Source: Pseudomonas sp. LP_7_YM (GTDB lineage Bacteria > Pseudomonadota > Gammaproteobacteria > Pseudomonadales > Pseudomonadaceae). Taken from it: DNA of 64,000 nt. Shown in pieces: positions 9,025 through 18,807 of this stretch (positions are counted from its first letter, which is position 1; each line of letters starts with the position of its first letter). The DNA lies in assembly GCF_004364435.1 (NCBI RefSeq), contig NZ_SOCT01000001.1:124001-188000 (forward strand). The letters are read 5' to 3'. The notes under the pieces were generated by a model. It did no database searches, was not told the DNA's origin, and worked only from the letters and a program-made list of their open reading frames with translations. The position numbers were made by a program, and so were the translations under genes.

Positions 9025-10307
9025 TGACGGTCATCTGTCTGTTCCTGCTGCTGTTCGTGTTCATGTTTCTCGGGGTGCCCATTTCCATCGCGCTGGGCCT
9101 GTCCGGCGCGGTATCGATTCTGCTGTTCAGCCCGGACTCACTGAGTTCGCTGGCGATCAAACTGTTCGAAACCTCCGACAGCTACACCTTTCTGGCGATC
9201 CCGTTTTTCCTGCTGTCCGGGGCGTTCATGACCACCGGTGGCGTGGCGCAGCGGTTGATCGACTTCGCCAACGCCTGTGTCGGGCACATTCGTGGCGGCC
9301 TTGCTATCGCGGCGGTGCTGGCTTGCATGCTGTTCGCCGCGCTGTCGGGTTCTTCACCTGCGACCGTGGCTGCCGTGGGATCGATTGCCGTAGCCGGGAT
9401 GGTGCGTTCGGGTTATCCGAAGGAATTCGGCGCGGGAATCATCTGTAACGCAGGGACCCTGGGGATTCTCATTCCGCCGTCGATTGTGATGGTGGTCTAC
9501 TCGGCGGCGACGGAAACCTCGGTGGGCAAGCTGTTCATCGCCGGTATCGTGCCGGGCATCCTGTTGGGCGTGGCCTTGATGGTGGCGATCTACATCGTTG
9601 CGCGCGTCAAGAAACTGCCTGCCCAGCCTCGTGTCAGTTTGCGTCAGTGGTTGCACACTGCGCGTCGCGCCTTCTGGGGCCTGCTGTTGCTGGTGATCAT
9701 CCTCGGCGGCATCTACAGCGGCATGTTCACCCCGACCGAAGCGGCGGCGGTGGCAGCGGTGTACTCGGCGTTCGTGGCGCTGTTCATTTACAAGGACATG
9801 CGCTTTCGCGACTGCCCGAAAGTCCTGCTGGAGTCCGGGCGTCTGGCGATCATGCTGATGTTCATCATTTGCAACGCGATCCTGTTCGCCCACGTACTGA
9901 CCACGGAGCAGATCCCGCAGGAAATCACCAACTGGGTGATCTCCGAAGGGCTGACCCCGATCGGCTTCCTGATCATGGTCAATATCGTCTTGCTGGTGGC
10001 AGGCAGCTTCATGGAGCCGTCAGCAATCACCCTGATTCTGGCGCCGATCTTTTTCCCGATCGCCATGAAGCTGGGTATCGACCCGATTCACTTGGGCATC
10101 GTGATGGTGGTGAACATGGAAATCGGCCTGGTACACCCACCGGTCGGGCTGAACCTGTTCGTCACCTCGGCAGTGACCGGCCTTACACTGGGGCAGACCA
10201 TCCGTGCCGCCTTACCGTGGCTGTCTATCCTGTTGTTGTTCCTGATTCTGGTGACTTACGTGCCGTTCATCTCGCTGGCACTGCCCAACTGGCTGGGCAT
10301 GCCGTAG
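9024..10307 (+). CDS. TRAP transporter large permease subunit (DctM)
   Basis: A 427-residue, highly hydrophobic DctM-family protein of the ion-transporter superfamily. Conserved elements include the FAALSGSSPATVAAVG segment and the related GSFMEPSAITLILAPIFFP segment in the second half, the two inverted-repeat hairpins that bind Na+ and substrate. It is translationally coupled to DctQ and closes the operon, ahead of a good rho-independent terminator. Confidence 0.88.
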   Translation: MTVICLFLLLFVFMFLGVPISIALGLSGAVSILLFSPDSLSSLAIKLFETSDSYTFLAIPFFLLSGAFMTTGGVAQRLIDFANACVGHIRGGLAIAAVLACMLFAALSGSSPATVAAVGSIAVAGMVRSGYPKEFGAGIICNAGTLGILIPPSIVMVVYSAATETSVGKLFIAGIVPGILLGVALMVAIYIVARVKKLPAQPRVSLRQWLHTARRAFWGLLLLVIILGGIYSGMFTPTEAAAVAAVYSAFVALFIYKDMRFRDCPKVLLESGRLAIMLMFIICNAILFAHVLTTEQIPQEITNWVISEGLTPIGFLIMVNIVLLVAGSFMEPSAITLILAPIFFPIAMKLGIDPIHLGIVMVVNMEIGLVHPPVGLNLFVTSAVTGLTLGQTIRAALPWLSILLLFLILVTYVPFISLALPNWLGMP

Positions 10308-10348
10308 GGGCGCTGAAGCCTGAAACCTAACTGTGAGCGCAATGCCTT

Positions 10349-10384
10349 GGCCCTCATCGACGTCAGTCTTCGAGGGCCTTTTTA
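10349..10384 (+). terminator. terminator of the itaconate/TRAP operon
   Basis: A 7-base stem, ggccctc ... gagggcc, followed by ttttta, 42 bases after the DctM stop codon: a typical rho-independent terminator for the plus-strand operon. Confidence 0.75.
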
Positions 10385-10525
10385 TGGAGAAGGGTTTGCC
10401 CACGCCCTTCGGCAGAGCAAAAAACGCGTCGGATAACCAGCTCACTCCTAAAAGAGCAGGGAAAGGGTCTGTGCGGGGTGGCTGGCAAGGGACTTTGGGT
10501 TTGCGCTTCGCTGATGCCATGACAC

Positions 10526-10565
10526 AAAAAGCCCGGCTGCCGAAGGATCGGCAGCCGGGCTTTTT
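10526..10565 (-). terminator. terminator of the efe operon
   Basis: A long hairpin (agcccggctgccga / tcggcagccgggct) flanked by A5 on the left and T5 on the right, so it can terminate in both directions. It sits just after the stop codon of the minus-strand M75 gene and is most likely the efe operon terminator. Confidence 0.85.
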
Positions 10566-10578
10566 ATCGGGCGTCGAC

Positions 10579-11400
10579 TCAGTTCAGACCGAGTTTGCCA
10601 CGCAGTTGCGACAGGTCTTCAGCCAGGGTATTAACCGGGCCGGCCAGTGCCTTGCGATCATTTTCCTTGACCTTGTCGTAGGTCTCGTAGCCACCGTCCT
10701 TGGTTTTGTACTTGGCCAGAATCTTGTCTACGGTGGCGAAGTTCTTGTCCAGTTTAGCCACGAAGGCCTTATCGGATTTCTCCAGTTGCGGCTTGAACAG
10801 GTCGACGATTTTCTTCGAGCCGTCTACGTTGCCTTGGAAGTCATACAGGTCGGTATGGCTGTAGCGGTCTTCTTCGCCGGACAATTTGGTAGCTGCCACT
10901 TCTTCCATCAGGGCGGCAGCGCCGCCCACCACTTTTTCTGGTGGGAAGGTCATGCCGTCGATGCGCGATTGCAACTCCTTGACGTCGGCCAGCAGCTTGT
11001 CGGCGAACTTGTCTTGATCTTTGGTGGTGTTCTGCGAGAACAGCGCATATTCCAGGCGGTGGAAACCGGTGAAATCGTCAGCCTTGACGCCGTTCTCGTG
11101 GTCGTCTTCACGGGAGTCGATGGAGCCGTCCAGGTCGCTGAACAGCTCAGCGATCGGCTCGATGGACTCATAGGAAATACGCGTGGTCGGGAACAGCTTC
11201 TTGGCCGTTGCCACGTCGCCTTTCTTGACGGCGTCGGTGAATTTTGTGGTGTCGGTAACCAGTTGGTCGACCTTTTCGGAGACGTAGATTTTGTAGTCCG
11301 AAATCGGTTGTACCAGATCCAGCGGGGCCGTCGCCGCGAACACGGACGGGGTCTGCAACAAGCCAAGGGTAACCAACAGCGCGAGAGGCGACTTCTTCAT
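10579..11400 (-). CDS. short EfeO/EfeM-like M75 (imelysin) periplasmic protein
   Basis: A 273-residue secreted protein with a clear signal peptide ([22 protein letters not shown]) and a single M75/imelysin domain carrying the HxxE metal motif in [10 protein letters not shown]. Unlike the other EfeO in the operon it has no N-terminal cupredoxin domain, so it is of the EfeM type. It should bind iron in the periplasm and work with the EfeU permease. It is the last gene of the minus-strand efe operon, 27 bases after efeB and just before the terminator. Two M75 proteins in one operon is notable. Confidence 0.85.
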   Translation of the reverse strand: MKKSPLALLVTLGLLQTPSVFAATAPLDLVQPISDYKIYVSEKVDQLVTDTTKFTDAVKKGDVATAKKLFPTTRISYESIEPIAELFSDLDGSIDSREDDHENGVKADDFTGFHRLEYALFSQNTTKDQDKFADKLLADVKELQSRIDGMTFPPEKVVGGAAALMEEVAATKLSGEEDRYSHTDLYDFQGNVDGSKKIVDLFKPQLEKSDKAFVAKLDKNFATVDKILAKYKTKDGGYETYDKVKENDRKALAGPVNTLAEDLSQLRGKLGLN

Positions 11401-11427
11401 GGAGCTCTTCCTGTGAGGTAAGGGTTG

Positions 11428-12750
11428 TCAGGCAGTTTTTGTTGTTACAGCGGAGGCAGCAGCCAGCAGTGAGCGGCCGATGAAATCGTTGTTGTCCACC
11501 ACACCCGGCAGGGTGAAGAAGTAGCCGCCGCCGACCGGTTTCAGGTACTCCTCCAGTGGCTCGCCGTTAAGGCGGGTCTGCACGGTAATGAAGCCTTTTT
11601 CCAGGTCCGACTGGTAGCAGATGAACAGCAGCCCCATGTCCAGCTGGCCGTTCTTGTTCACCCCGTTGGAGTAGTTGAACGGCCGGCGCAGGATCAGGTT
11701 GCGCTGGCTTTCTGGAGTGCGCGGGTTGGCCAGGCGGATGTGCGAATCAAGCTTGGTGATCTTGCCTTGCGGGTCCTTGTGGTAGTCCGGTACGTCGGTT
11801 TCGGTCTTACCGTCCATGGGTGCGCCAGTGGCCTTGACCCGACCGAAGATCGCTTCCTGCTCCTGCAACGGGGTGCGGTCCCAGCGCTCGACGAAGTTAC
11901 GGATGATCCGCACGGCCTGATAGCTGCCATTGGCGGCCCAGGCCGGCTCATCGCTGCCGGGCTGGACCCAGACCAGTTCGTTCATGGTCTTCTGGTTGTT
12001 TGAGTCGGGGTTGGCAGAACCGTCGCGGAAACCCAGGAAGTTGCGCGCGCTTTCCGGCGGCTGGCCCGGCTTGAGCGGTGCCTGTGCCGGCACCGTGCCT
12101 TCCTGCTTCCAGCGCACCAGCAGCAAATCCGGCAGGTTCTTGACGATGTCGCGCAGGGCGTGAATGTTGCTGTCCGGGGCGTTGGAGCAGAACTGGATGC
12201 TCAGGTCGCCGTGGCAGCACGCGGCCTCCAGCGCGTCGTTGGGGAAGCCGACCATGCGCTGCAGACGTTTGGGTTTGACCTGCTCCAGACCGAAACGCTC
12301 GTCGAACAGCGAGTCGCCCACCGACACCGTGATGGTCAGGTTGTCCGGGGTGACCACCGGGCCAAGAATGCCGGAGTCCAGTGGCGGCAGTTTCGGATCG
12401 ACCTGCGGCACTGCGCCGCCGGTCATCAGAAACGCGATGCGTTCGTCAAGCGTGCGGAACAGACGCTCCAGGTCTTCATTGTCCTGGGCGAGCACGTCGA
12501 AGGCCACCATCATCCCGGCGGTGGGCCGCGGGTTGACGATGCCGCTCTGATGCACACCGTGGAACGGGTTGTGATCCTGGGTCTTTTCGCTTTTCGGCGC
12601 TTCGGTCACTTGCGCAGGTGCGCTGGTCGCTGCGAGGGCATTGCCGCTCAGGCTCGCACCGGCTATGGCAGCACCCGCTGCGCCAAGGCCCATCAGAACA
12701 CGGCGGCGTTCGGCGCAAAGGGGGGCGTTGGATGAATCTGAATCTTTCAT
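11428..12750 (-). CDS. efeB: Tat-exported DyP-type heme peroxidase EfeB
   Basis: A 440-residue dye-decolorising peroxidase. The N-terminus is a twin-arginine signal (RRRVLMG then a hydrophobic stretch to about residue 40). The catalytic DyP motif GFRDG is present with Asp at about residue 243, and the probable proximal heme histidine is in SHIRLANPR. EfeB acts in the periplasm in the EfeUOB ferrous-iron system, where its peroxidase is thought to oxidise Fe(II) or handle heme. It lies between the two M75 genes. Confidence 0.9.
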   Translation of the reverse strand: MKDSDSSNAPLCAERRRVLMGLGAAGAAIAGASLSGNALAATSAPAQVTEAPKSEKTQDHNPFHGVHQSGIVNPRPTAGMMVAFDVLAQDNEDLERLFRTLDERIAFLMTGGAVPQVDPKLPPLDSGILGPVVTPDNLTITVSVGDSLFDERFGLEQVKPKRLQRMVGFPNDALEAACCHGDLSIQFCSNAPDSNIHALRDIVKNLPDLLLVRWKQEGTVPAQAPLKPGQPPESARNFLGFRDGSANPDSNNQKTMNELVWVQPGSDEPAWAANGSYQAVRIIRNFVERWDRTPLQEQEAIFGRVKATGAPMDGKTETDVPDYHKDPQGKITKLDSHIRLANPRTPESQRNLILRRPFNYSNGVNKNGQLDMGLLFICYQSDLEKGFITVQTRLNGEPLEEYLKPVGGGYFFTLPGVVDNNDFIGRSLLAAASAVTTKTA

Positions 12751-12813
12751 GTGGATACGTTCTTCGCTCGGGTTTCAGGGCCGGGCGGGCGCAGCGCACC
12801 CGCCTGGGCACGC

Positions 12814-14025
12814 TTACAGGCCTGTGAGGCCAAGGGCCGGATCGATTCCTTCGAGTGCATCGGCCAAAGCCTTGGCCTTGTCTGCGATTTGTTTTCTTTG
12901 TTCGTTGGTGACCTGGTCGTACGGCGTGAAGCCGTCGCCGGTCTTGAGTGTCAGCAGTTGGTCATCCAGCGCGGTGGCCGCCTCGTCGATCTTCTTCAAC
13001 ACATCGCCGGAAGTCTTGGCCAGCAGCGGACGCAGCAGGTCGATGACCTTGCGTGTGCCTTGCAGGTTGGCGGCGAAACCTGTGAGGTCGATGTGGCTAT
13101 AGCGTTCTTCTTCGCCATTGCTGCGGATTTCGGCCAGGCTGCGGATGTTGCGCACCACCATGCTCGCCAGTTGCTCCGGGGCGATGCTCTGCGCCAGCAG
13201 TTGGGTTTTCAATGCGGCGAGGTCGCTTTGCAGCTTCTGCACCACCGGCGTCAGGCCTTCGACCGACTTTTGTGAGAACAGGCCGAACTCGATGCGGTGG
13301 AAGCCGCTGAAGCCTGAATCCTGTTCACGTTTTTCAAAGTAGTCGGCGCGGGCATTGATCGCGTTATCCAGCTCGGCCAGACGCTGCGCGGCCGGGGCAA
13401 TGCGCTGATACGCGGCACGGGCCGGGGCATAGGCCTGTTGCGCTGCGTTCAGGTCGCCGCTTGCGATGGCTTGCTGCAGATCGTTCACGGCACGGATCAG
13501 CGCGCTGCTCTGGGTGCTGAGGTACACCCGGTATTCGGACAGCGGGCCGATGAACGCGACCATCGAAGGGCGAGCCTTGGCGGCGGCATCGGATTCTGCG
13601 GTCGGTGTCACGTGCAGGGTGCCGCGCGGGTTGCTCAGCAGGCCGCAGGTGATCGCGTAGTCGCCCGGTTGCAGGTTGGCGTTGATGATCTGGCTGAGGC
13701 CCGGTGCGATGTTTTCACGTTCCTCGATCACCAGCACGCCGTCGAGGATTTCCCATTCAACGGCGCGTTTGGAGGCGTTAACGATGCGGAAGGCGTTCTT
13801 GCCGGCCGGCACTGTGAGCGCGTTGGGCTCGCAGTTCTTGGCGTGGATGGTGACCACGGTTTCGTTGCCGCCATTGGCGATGCGCTTTTTCTGCGCAGCC
13901 TGGGAGGCGAAATAAAACATGGCGCCTGCCGCGATCATCAGAATCACAGAGCCTGCAACGGCAAATTGCAGCGCGCGGGAAGGCTTGGCTTTCTTGGGAG
14001 GAAGGCCCGAAGGACTGCTGGTCAT
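12814..14025 (-). CDS. efeO: iron uptake protein EfeO (cupredoxin plus M75)
   Basis: A 403-residue protein with an N-terminal membrane segment (about residues 19-45), then an EfeO-type cupredoxin domain (about 48-140, with CEPNALTVPAGKNAF and YAITCGLL giving the conserved cysteines), then an M75 domain with the HxxE motif in GFHRIEFGLF. It is the periplasmic partner that delivers iron to the EfeU permease. It begins 8 bases after efeU ends, so the genes are in one operon. The N-terminal helix looks like an uncleaved anchor or a long signal peptide; no lipobox is evident. Confidence 0.9.
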   Translation of the reverse strand: MTSSPSGLPPKKAKPSRALQFAVAGSVILMIAAGAMFYFASQAAQKKRIANGGNETVVTIHAKNCEPNALTVPAGKNAFRIVNASKRAVEWEILDGVLVIEERENIAPGLSQIINANLQPGDYAITCGLLSNPRGTLHVTPTAESDAAAKARPSMVAFIGPLSEYRVYLSTQSSALIRAVNDLQQAIASGDLNAAQQAYAPARAAYQRIAPAAQRLAELDNAINARADYFEKREQDSGFSGFHRIEFGLFSQKSVEGLTPVVQKLQSDLAALKTQLLAQSIAPEQLASMVVRNIRSLAEIRSNGEEERYSHIDLTGFAANLQGTRKVIDLLRPLLAKTSGDVLKKIDEAATALDDQLLTLKTGDGFTPYDQVTNEQRKQIADKAKALADALEGIDPALGLTGL

Positions 14026-14033
14026 GGTTGCCC

Positions 14034-14903
14034 TTATTTGTTCGTAACTGAAGAGGTACGGCCGTGTTCATGCGCCGGGCGAGTGGGAAGACTCACCACC
14101 CGCGGCTGCGGCAGGAAGAACAGCACCAGTGCGAAAACCAGATAAGCCAGGTACACGGCCAGCACGCTGACGGTCGGCGCATCCTGATAGCCGAACATGC
14201 CCGCAAGCACCGAACCGGTCGGGCCATCCATGGGCAGCGTCGCGCTGATGTCGAAGACCACGGTCTGGAAGTGGTTCCACAGGCCAGCCTCATGCAGTGC
14301 CTGAACCGAATTGGCGAGAATGCCCGCTGCCACCACCAGAATGAACAGCCCGGTCCAGCGGAAGAAGCGGCTCAGGTTCAGGCGCATGCTGCCGCTGTAG
14401 ATCGCAAAGCCGATAGCCACGGCGATGATCAGGCCGAGCAGGGCGCCCAGGGGCGCACTGGCACCTTCACTCTGCTGGAAGATCGCCAGCAGGAAAAATA
14501 CGGTTTCCAGGCCTTCGCGGGCCACGGCGAAGAACACCATGCCGATCAGCGCGTAGGTCTGGTTTTTCGAGCCGGCCAGGGCCGCGTCCAGCGAGGCATG
14601 CAGTTCATGCTTGATGGAGCGCGCGACCTTGCGCATCCAGAACACCATGGAACTGAGAATGATCACCGCAACCAGGCCCACCAGGCCCTCGAACAGTTCC
14701 TGTTGCTTCTGCGGAAACTCGGCGCTGACCAATTCCAGTCCGCCACCGACGAACAGCGCCAGGGCACAGGCCAGGAAAACGCCGATCCATACCGCTGGCA
14801 TCCACTCGCCGCGGCCAGTCTGCTTAAGGTAACTGGCAATGATGCCAACGATAAGCGCGGCTTCAATCCCTTCGCGCAACATGATCAAAAAAGGAACGAG
14901 CAT
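14034..14903 (-). CDS. efeU: ferrous iron permease EfeU (FTR1 family)
   Basis: A 289-residue membrane protein of the FTR1/EfeU family with about seven helices. Both iron-binding REGxE motifs are present: REGIE near residue 10 and REGLE near residue 130. It is full length and intact. It is the promoter-proximal gene of the efe operon, with a Fur box about 77 bases upstream, so expression should rise when iron is scarce. Confidence 0.92.
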   Translation of the reverse strand: MLVPFLIMLREGIEAALIVGIIASYLKQTGRGEWMPAVWIGVFLACALALFVGGGLELVSAEFPQKQQELFEGLVGLVAVIILSSMVFWMRKVARSIKHELHASLDAALAGSKNQTYALIGMVFFAVAREGLETVFFLLAIFQQSEGASAPLGALLGLIIAVAIGFAIYSGSMRLNLSRFFRWTGLFILVVAAGILANSVQALHEAGLWNHFQTVVFDISATLPMDGPTGSVLAGMFGYQDAPTVSVLAVYLAYLVFALVLFFLPQPRVVSLPTRPAHEHGRTSSVTNK

Positions 14904-14979
14904 TTATCACCGGTGTAAATCTGATAAGGTGTGCGGCGTGAACGCGGTCGCAAGCCATTCGCATTCAGCCAGTGTGTAA

Positions 14980-14998
14980 CATAATGATACTCATTATT
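14980..14998 (-). promoter_or_regulatory. Fur box upstream of efeU
   Basis: CATAATGATACTCATTATT matches the 19-base Fur consensus GATAATGATAATCATTATC at 16 of 19 positions and lies about 77 bases before the efeU start codon. It is almost certainly the iron-dependent operator of the efe operon. Confidence 0.85.
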
Positions 14999-15115
14999 GA
15001 ATGCGCGTACCGGTTTTTTTGCTTTTCCCAGGGTTTGTGCATCAGACGCAGCGCAGAGTGTTGAGTGATCGACTGCACATGCGAGCGGCGCCTTTCTGGC
15101 TTGCCGCGCTGGCTC

Positions 15116-15997
15116 CTAACCTATCGCTGCTCGCAGGGTTCCCGCGAACTGCTCTGCTGCAGGGCTCAACCCGAATCCGGTTCGGGTAATCAATCCGATC
15201 TCCCGATTGACCCCCGCATGTTCAATCTGCACCTGCACCAGATCGCCTCGCCCCTCGTCGGCCGATTCTGGTAGCAGTGTCATCCCCAAACCCTGACGCA
15301 CCAGCGCCATGACCGTCGACATGTAGTTCGCTTCAAGTCCCGGGGTCAGCGCCAGGCCTTCTTGCGCGAACAGTTGCTCGACTCGCTCCCGCACGCTGCT
15401 GTCGCGGCCAGTGAGGATGATCGGTTCCCCGGCCAGCGCCGCCAGAGGAATCGTCAGGCGTTTGGCCAGCGGATGATTTTTCGGCACGAACAAGCTCAGG
15501 CGGTCGACCATGACCACCTGGAAATCCAGCCCGTGGCGGGTCCGCGCCCGTACGCCCAGGCCAAAATCCACTTCGCCTTCGCGCACCATTGCATCGATGC
15601 GTTGCGCAACCACGTCGCGCAGACGCACTTCGACGCCGGGGAATTGCTCGCGGAAGCGTTTAAGGATTGGCGGCAGGGCGCCCGAGCACAGTGAGGGCAG
15701 GGCCGCGAGGGTGACAACGCCTCTGCGCAAGGCCGCCAGATCCCGTGAGCCGTTGACGATGTTGTCCAGATCCAGCAACAGCTTCTCCATTGGCCCGCGG
15801 TTGTTCTGCCCGGCGGCGGTCAGGCTGACCTGACGCGGGCTGCGTTCCAGGAGGGTAACGCCCAGCCATTCTTCCAGTTGCTGGATCTGCACGGTCAGGG
15901 CCGAGGGTGAAAGGTTCAGCTCGACGGCCGCTTTGGCGAAGCTTGCACTGTTGGCCACCGCCAGGAACGCACGAATGTGCTGGATCGAATTTTTCAT
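15116..15997 (-). CDS. LysR-family regulator divergent from CitMHS transporter
   Basis: A 293-residue LysR-type regulator with an N-terminal helix-turn-helix (FAKAAVELNLSPSALTVQIQQLEEWLG) and an effector-binding domain. The frame is open to 16054; I start it at the ATG at 15997 because aaagga precedes it at the right spacing and the family normally begins a few residues before IRAFLAV. It is divergent from the CitMHS/AtuA-like operon and probably controls it in response to a carboxylic acid (inference from position). It also lies upstream of, and in the same direction as, the efe operon, with 212 bases between. Confidence 0.85.
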   Translation of the reverse strand: MKNSIQHIRAFLAVANSASFAKAAVELNLSPSALTVQIQQLEEWLGVTLLERSPRQVSLTAAGQNNRGPMEKLLLDLDNIVNGSRDLAALRRGVVTLAALPSLCSGALPPILKRFREQFPGVEVRLRDVVAQRIDAMVREGEVDFGLGVRARTRHGLDFQVVMVDRLSLFVPKNHPLAKRLTIPLAALAGEPIILTGRDSSVRERVEQLFAQEGLALTPGLEANYMSTVMALVRQGLGMTLLPESADEGRGDLVQVQIEHAGVNREIGLITRTGFGLSPAAEQFAGTLRAAIG

Positions 15998-16017
15998 CGG
16001 CTTCATCCTTTCGATAA

Positions 16018-16032
16018 TTCGGTTTTTCCGAA
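16018..16032. promoter_or_regulatory. candidate LysR operator
   Basis: The dyad ttcgg-ttttt-ccgaa lies in the 146-base divergent region between the LysR gene and the transporter gene. Perfect 5-base arms, but short; the assignment rests on position. Confidence 0.35.
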
Positions 16033-16143
16033 CATAAGGCTGTGAACATTTCAATTTACAAAGCTTACCCTCGTTTCGATACTCGCTGAAAACAACAACC
16101 GCTCGTTCCGCCGCCCGCCGGACAGGAATGACAAGGACCGCCC

Positions 16144-17448
16144 ATGCTCGCCACCCTCGGTGTTATCACCATTCTCTGTTTGCTTGCGGCTGTCATGAGC
16201 AAGCGCCTTTCGCCTCTGGTTGCCCTGATCGCCTTGCCGATCATCGCTGCGCTGCTCGGTGGTTTCGGGCTGCAAACCAGCGGATTCATCATCACCGGCA
16301 TCAAGAACGTCGCCCCCGTGGTCGGCATGTTTGTGTTCGCCATCCTGTTTTTCGGGGTGATGACCGACGCCGGCATGCTTGACCCGATCATCGACCGCAT
16401 TCTGCGCACCGTCGGCACGCGTCCCACGCGCATTGTCGTGGGTACTGCGCTGTTAGCCCTGCTGGTGCATCTGGACGGTTCGGGTGCCGTGACCTTTCTG
16501 GTGACCATCCCTGCGATGTTGCCGCTGTACACGCGGCTGGGCATTGATCGACGCATTCTGGCCTGCGTGGCCGCCATGGCCGCAGGGGTGAATTTCCTGC
16601 CATGGACCGGTCCGGTGCTGCGCTCCTCGGCGGCATTGCATGTGCCAGTGGCCGAGCTGTTCCAGCCGCTGATTCCGGTGCAGATCGTGGGTCTGGCCTT
16701 TGTCTTCATCAGCGCCTGGTTGCTGGGACGTCGCGAAGAGAAACGCCTGGGGCTGGGCCGCCATCAGGGGGCAGGGGCCAAGGTTGATGTGGTGCCGGAG
16801 CGAGTGTTGAGCGAGCAGGAGCAAGTGCTGCGCCGCCCGCGGCTGTTCTGGCTCAATCTGCTGCTGACGATTGTGGTCATGGCCGTGATGATCGCCGGCT
16901 GGGTCGATCCGGTGGTGATGTTCATGGTCGGCACGGTGCTGGCGCTGTGCATCAATTATCCGAATGTCGACGCGCAGCGTGCCCGCATCGACGCCCACGC
17001 CAAGACCGCGCTGACCATGGCCAGCATTCTGCTTGCCGCTGGCGTGTTTACCGGGATCATGCAGGGCACCGGGATGCTCAAGGCCATGGCGGAAGTGGCG
17101 GTGGCGCAGATTCCTGCCGGCCACGGCAAGCTGATTCCGATGGTGGTGGGCTTGCTGTCCATGCCGCTGAGCATGCTGTTTGACCCCGATTCCTTCTATT
17201 TCGGCGTCATGCCGGTGATCGCCGAAGTCGGCCGTTCGCTGGGTGTCGACCCGTTGCAGGTCGCTCAGGCCTCACTGTTGGGGGTGCACACCACCGGTTT
17301 CCCGGTCAGCCCGCTGACGCCCGCGACATTCCTGTTGGTGGGGCTGTGCAAGGTCGAGCTGGCCGATCATCAACGCTTCACCATCCCGTTTCTGTTTGGC
17401 GCATCGGTGTTGATGACCCTCACCGCACTGCTGTTGGGAGTGTTTTGA
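16144..17448 (+). CDS. CitMHS-family carboxylate transporter
   Basis: A 434-residue membrane protein of the CitMHS (citrate-metal:H+ symporter, IT superfamily) type with about eleven to twelve helices. The conserved segment LVHLDGSGAVTFLVTIPAMLPLY and the second-half segment MPLSMLFDPDSFYFGVMPVI are characteristic of the family. It would import a di- or tricarboxylate, possibly with a divalent cation. Its stop codon is directly followed by the ATG of the AtuA-like gene, so the two are one operon. The substrate is unknown, and its partners suggest it is not simply citrate. Confidence 0.85.
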   Translation: MLATLGVITILCLLAAVMSKRLSPLVALIALPIIAALLGGFGLQTSGFIITGIKNVAPVVGMFVFAILFFGVMTDAGMLDPIIDRILRTVGTRPTRIVVGTALLALLVHLDGSGAVTFLVTIPAMLPLYTRLGIDRRILACVAAMAAGVNFLPWTGPVLRSSAALHVPVAELFQPLIPVQIVGLAFVFISAWLLGRREEKRLGLGRHQGAGAKVDVVPERVLSEQEQVLRRPRLFWLNLLLTIVVMAVMIAGWVDPVVMFMVGTVLALCINYPNVDAQRARIDAHAKTALTMASILLAAGVFTGIMQGTGMLKAMAEVAVAQIPAGHGKLIPMVVGLLSMPLSMLFDPDSFYFGVMPVIAEVGRSLGVDPLQVAQASLLGVHTTGFPVSPLTPATFLLVGLCKVELADHQRFTIPFLFGASVLMTLTALLLGVF

Positions 17449-18807
17449 ATGAAGACTTTACGCATTGGCGCCGGCGCCGGTTATTCGGGCGACCGCATCG
17501 AACCTGCTGTGGAGCTGGCCGACAAGGGCGCGCTGGACTACCTGGTGTTTGAATGCCTGGCCGAACGTACGATTGCCTTGGCGCAACAGGCGCGGCTGGC
17601 CAATCCCGAGGCCGGTTACGACCCTTTGTTGAGCGAGCGCATGCGCCGCGTGCTGCCGTTTGTGGCCCGTGGCCGTGAAACCGGGCAAAAGCGCCTGCGG
17701 GTGATCAGTAACATGGGCGCGGCCAATCCCTTATCAGCGGCCCGGGAGGTACGGCGAATAGCGGCAGAGCTTGGGCTGCACGGATTGAAAGTCGCGGCGC
17801 TGACCGGGGATGACGTGCTCTCACAGATGACTCCCGAGCAACGGCTGGATAACGGCGAAACCGTCGGGTCGCTGGGGGAACGACTGATCTCGGCCAATGC
17901 GTATCTGGGGGCCGAAGGTATTGTCCAGGCGTTACGGGCCGATGCCGACGTGGTGATCACGGGACGTGTGGCCGACCCTTCATTGTTTCTGGCGCCGCAG
18001 CTGTATGAGTTCGGTTGGGCGCAGGACGACTGGACACGCCTGGGGCGCGGCACGTTAATCGGTCATCTGCTGGAGTGCGCGGGACAGATCACCGGTGGCT
18101 ATTTTGCCGATCCCGGCGTGAAGGATGTCCCGGATCTGGCGCGTCTGGGCTTCCCGCTGGCTGAGGTGGATGCCGAGGGCAGGGGGGTGATCAGTAAGGT
18201 GAAGGGTTCCGGCGGACGCATCGACACCGCCACCTGCACCGAACAGATGATTTATGAAGTGCATGATCCCAAGGCTTATCTCACGCCGGACGTGACGGCG
18301 GATTTTTCCGGCGTGTCGTTCAGCGTAGTGGCGCCCAATGAGGTGCGTGCCGAGGGTGCCAACGGTCGCGCTCGCCCACAGACGCTGAAAGTCTCGGTGG
18401 GTTATCTCGACGGCTGGATTGGCGAGGGGCAGATTTCTTATGGCGGACCAGGGGCGTTGGCCCGTGCCCGATTGGCGCGAGAGGTGGTGCTGGAGCGCCT
18501 GAAGATCATCGGAGTCGTGTTTGACGACGTGCGCGCCGAACTCATCGGTGTCGATTCGTTGCACGGTGCTGAACTGGGCTCGCGTACGTCGGGCGAGCCT
18601 TGGGAGGTGCGTTTGCGGGTGGCGGGTCGTTGCGCTGACAAAGCCCAGGCGTTGCGCATCGGTAATGAAGTGGAAACCCTCTATACCAATGGCCCGTATG
18701 GCGGCGGCGGAGCGACCAAGAACGTGCGTCAGGTGGTGGCGGTGGCTTCGCTGCTGTTGCCCCGGGATGCTGTTACACAACGGGTTCATCTGGAGGATGC
18801 ATCGTGA
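17449..18807 (+). CDS. AtuA-like (DUF1446) protein
   Basis: A 452-residue protein of the DUF1446/AtuA family, recognised by its start (RIGAGAGYSGDRIEPAVEL), VISNMGAANPLSAAREV and VITGRVADPSLFLAP. AtuA itself is required for acyclic terpene (citronellol/geraniol) use, but this family is broad and its reaction is not established. The frame ends where the core domain ends; the usual C-terminal extension is encoded by the next gene. It is coupled to the CitMHS transporter upstream and to the small protein downstream, which suggests catabolism of the imported acid or its CoA ester (inference). Confidence 0.8.
   Translation: MKTLRIGAGAGYSGDRIEPAVELADKGALDYLVFECLAERTIALAQQARLANPEAGYDPLLSERMRRVLPFVARGRETGQKRLRVISNMGAANPLSAAREVRRIAAELGLHGLKVAALTGDDVLSQMTPEQRLDNGETVGSLGERLISANAYLGAEGIVQALRADADVVITGRVADPSLFLAPQLYEFGWAQDDWTRLGRGTLIGHLLECAGQITGGYFADPGVKDVPDLARLGFPLAEVDAEGRGVISKVKGSGGRIDTATCTEQMIYEVHDPKAYLTPDVTADFSGVSFSVVAPNEVRAEGANGRARPQTLKVSVGYLDGWIGEGQISYGGPGALARARLAREVVLERLKIIGVVFDDVRAELIGVDSLHGAELGSRTSGEPWEVRLRVAGRCADKAQALRIGNEVETLYTNGPYGGGGATKNVRQVVAVASLLLPRDAVTQRVHLEDAS

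Noticed and set aside
10333..11421. Plus-strand open frame over the short M75 gene
   Set aside because: Antisense to a gene with a signal peptide and the HxxE motif; the plus frame has no features of its own.
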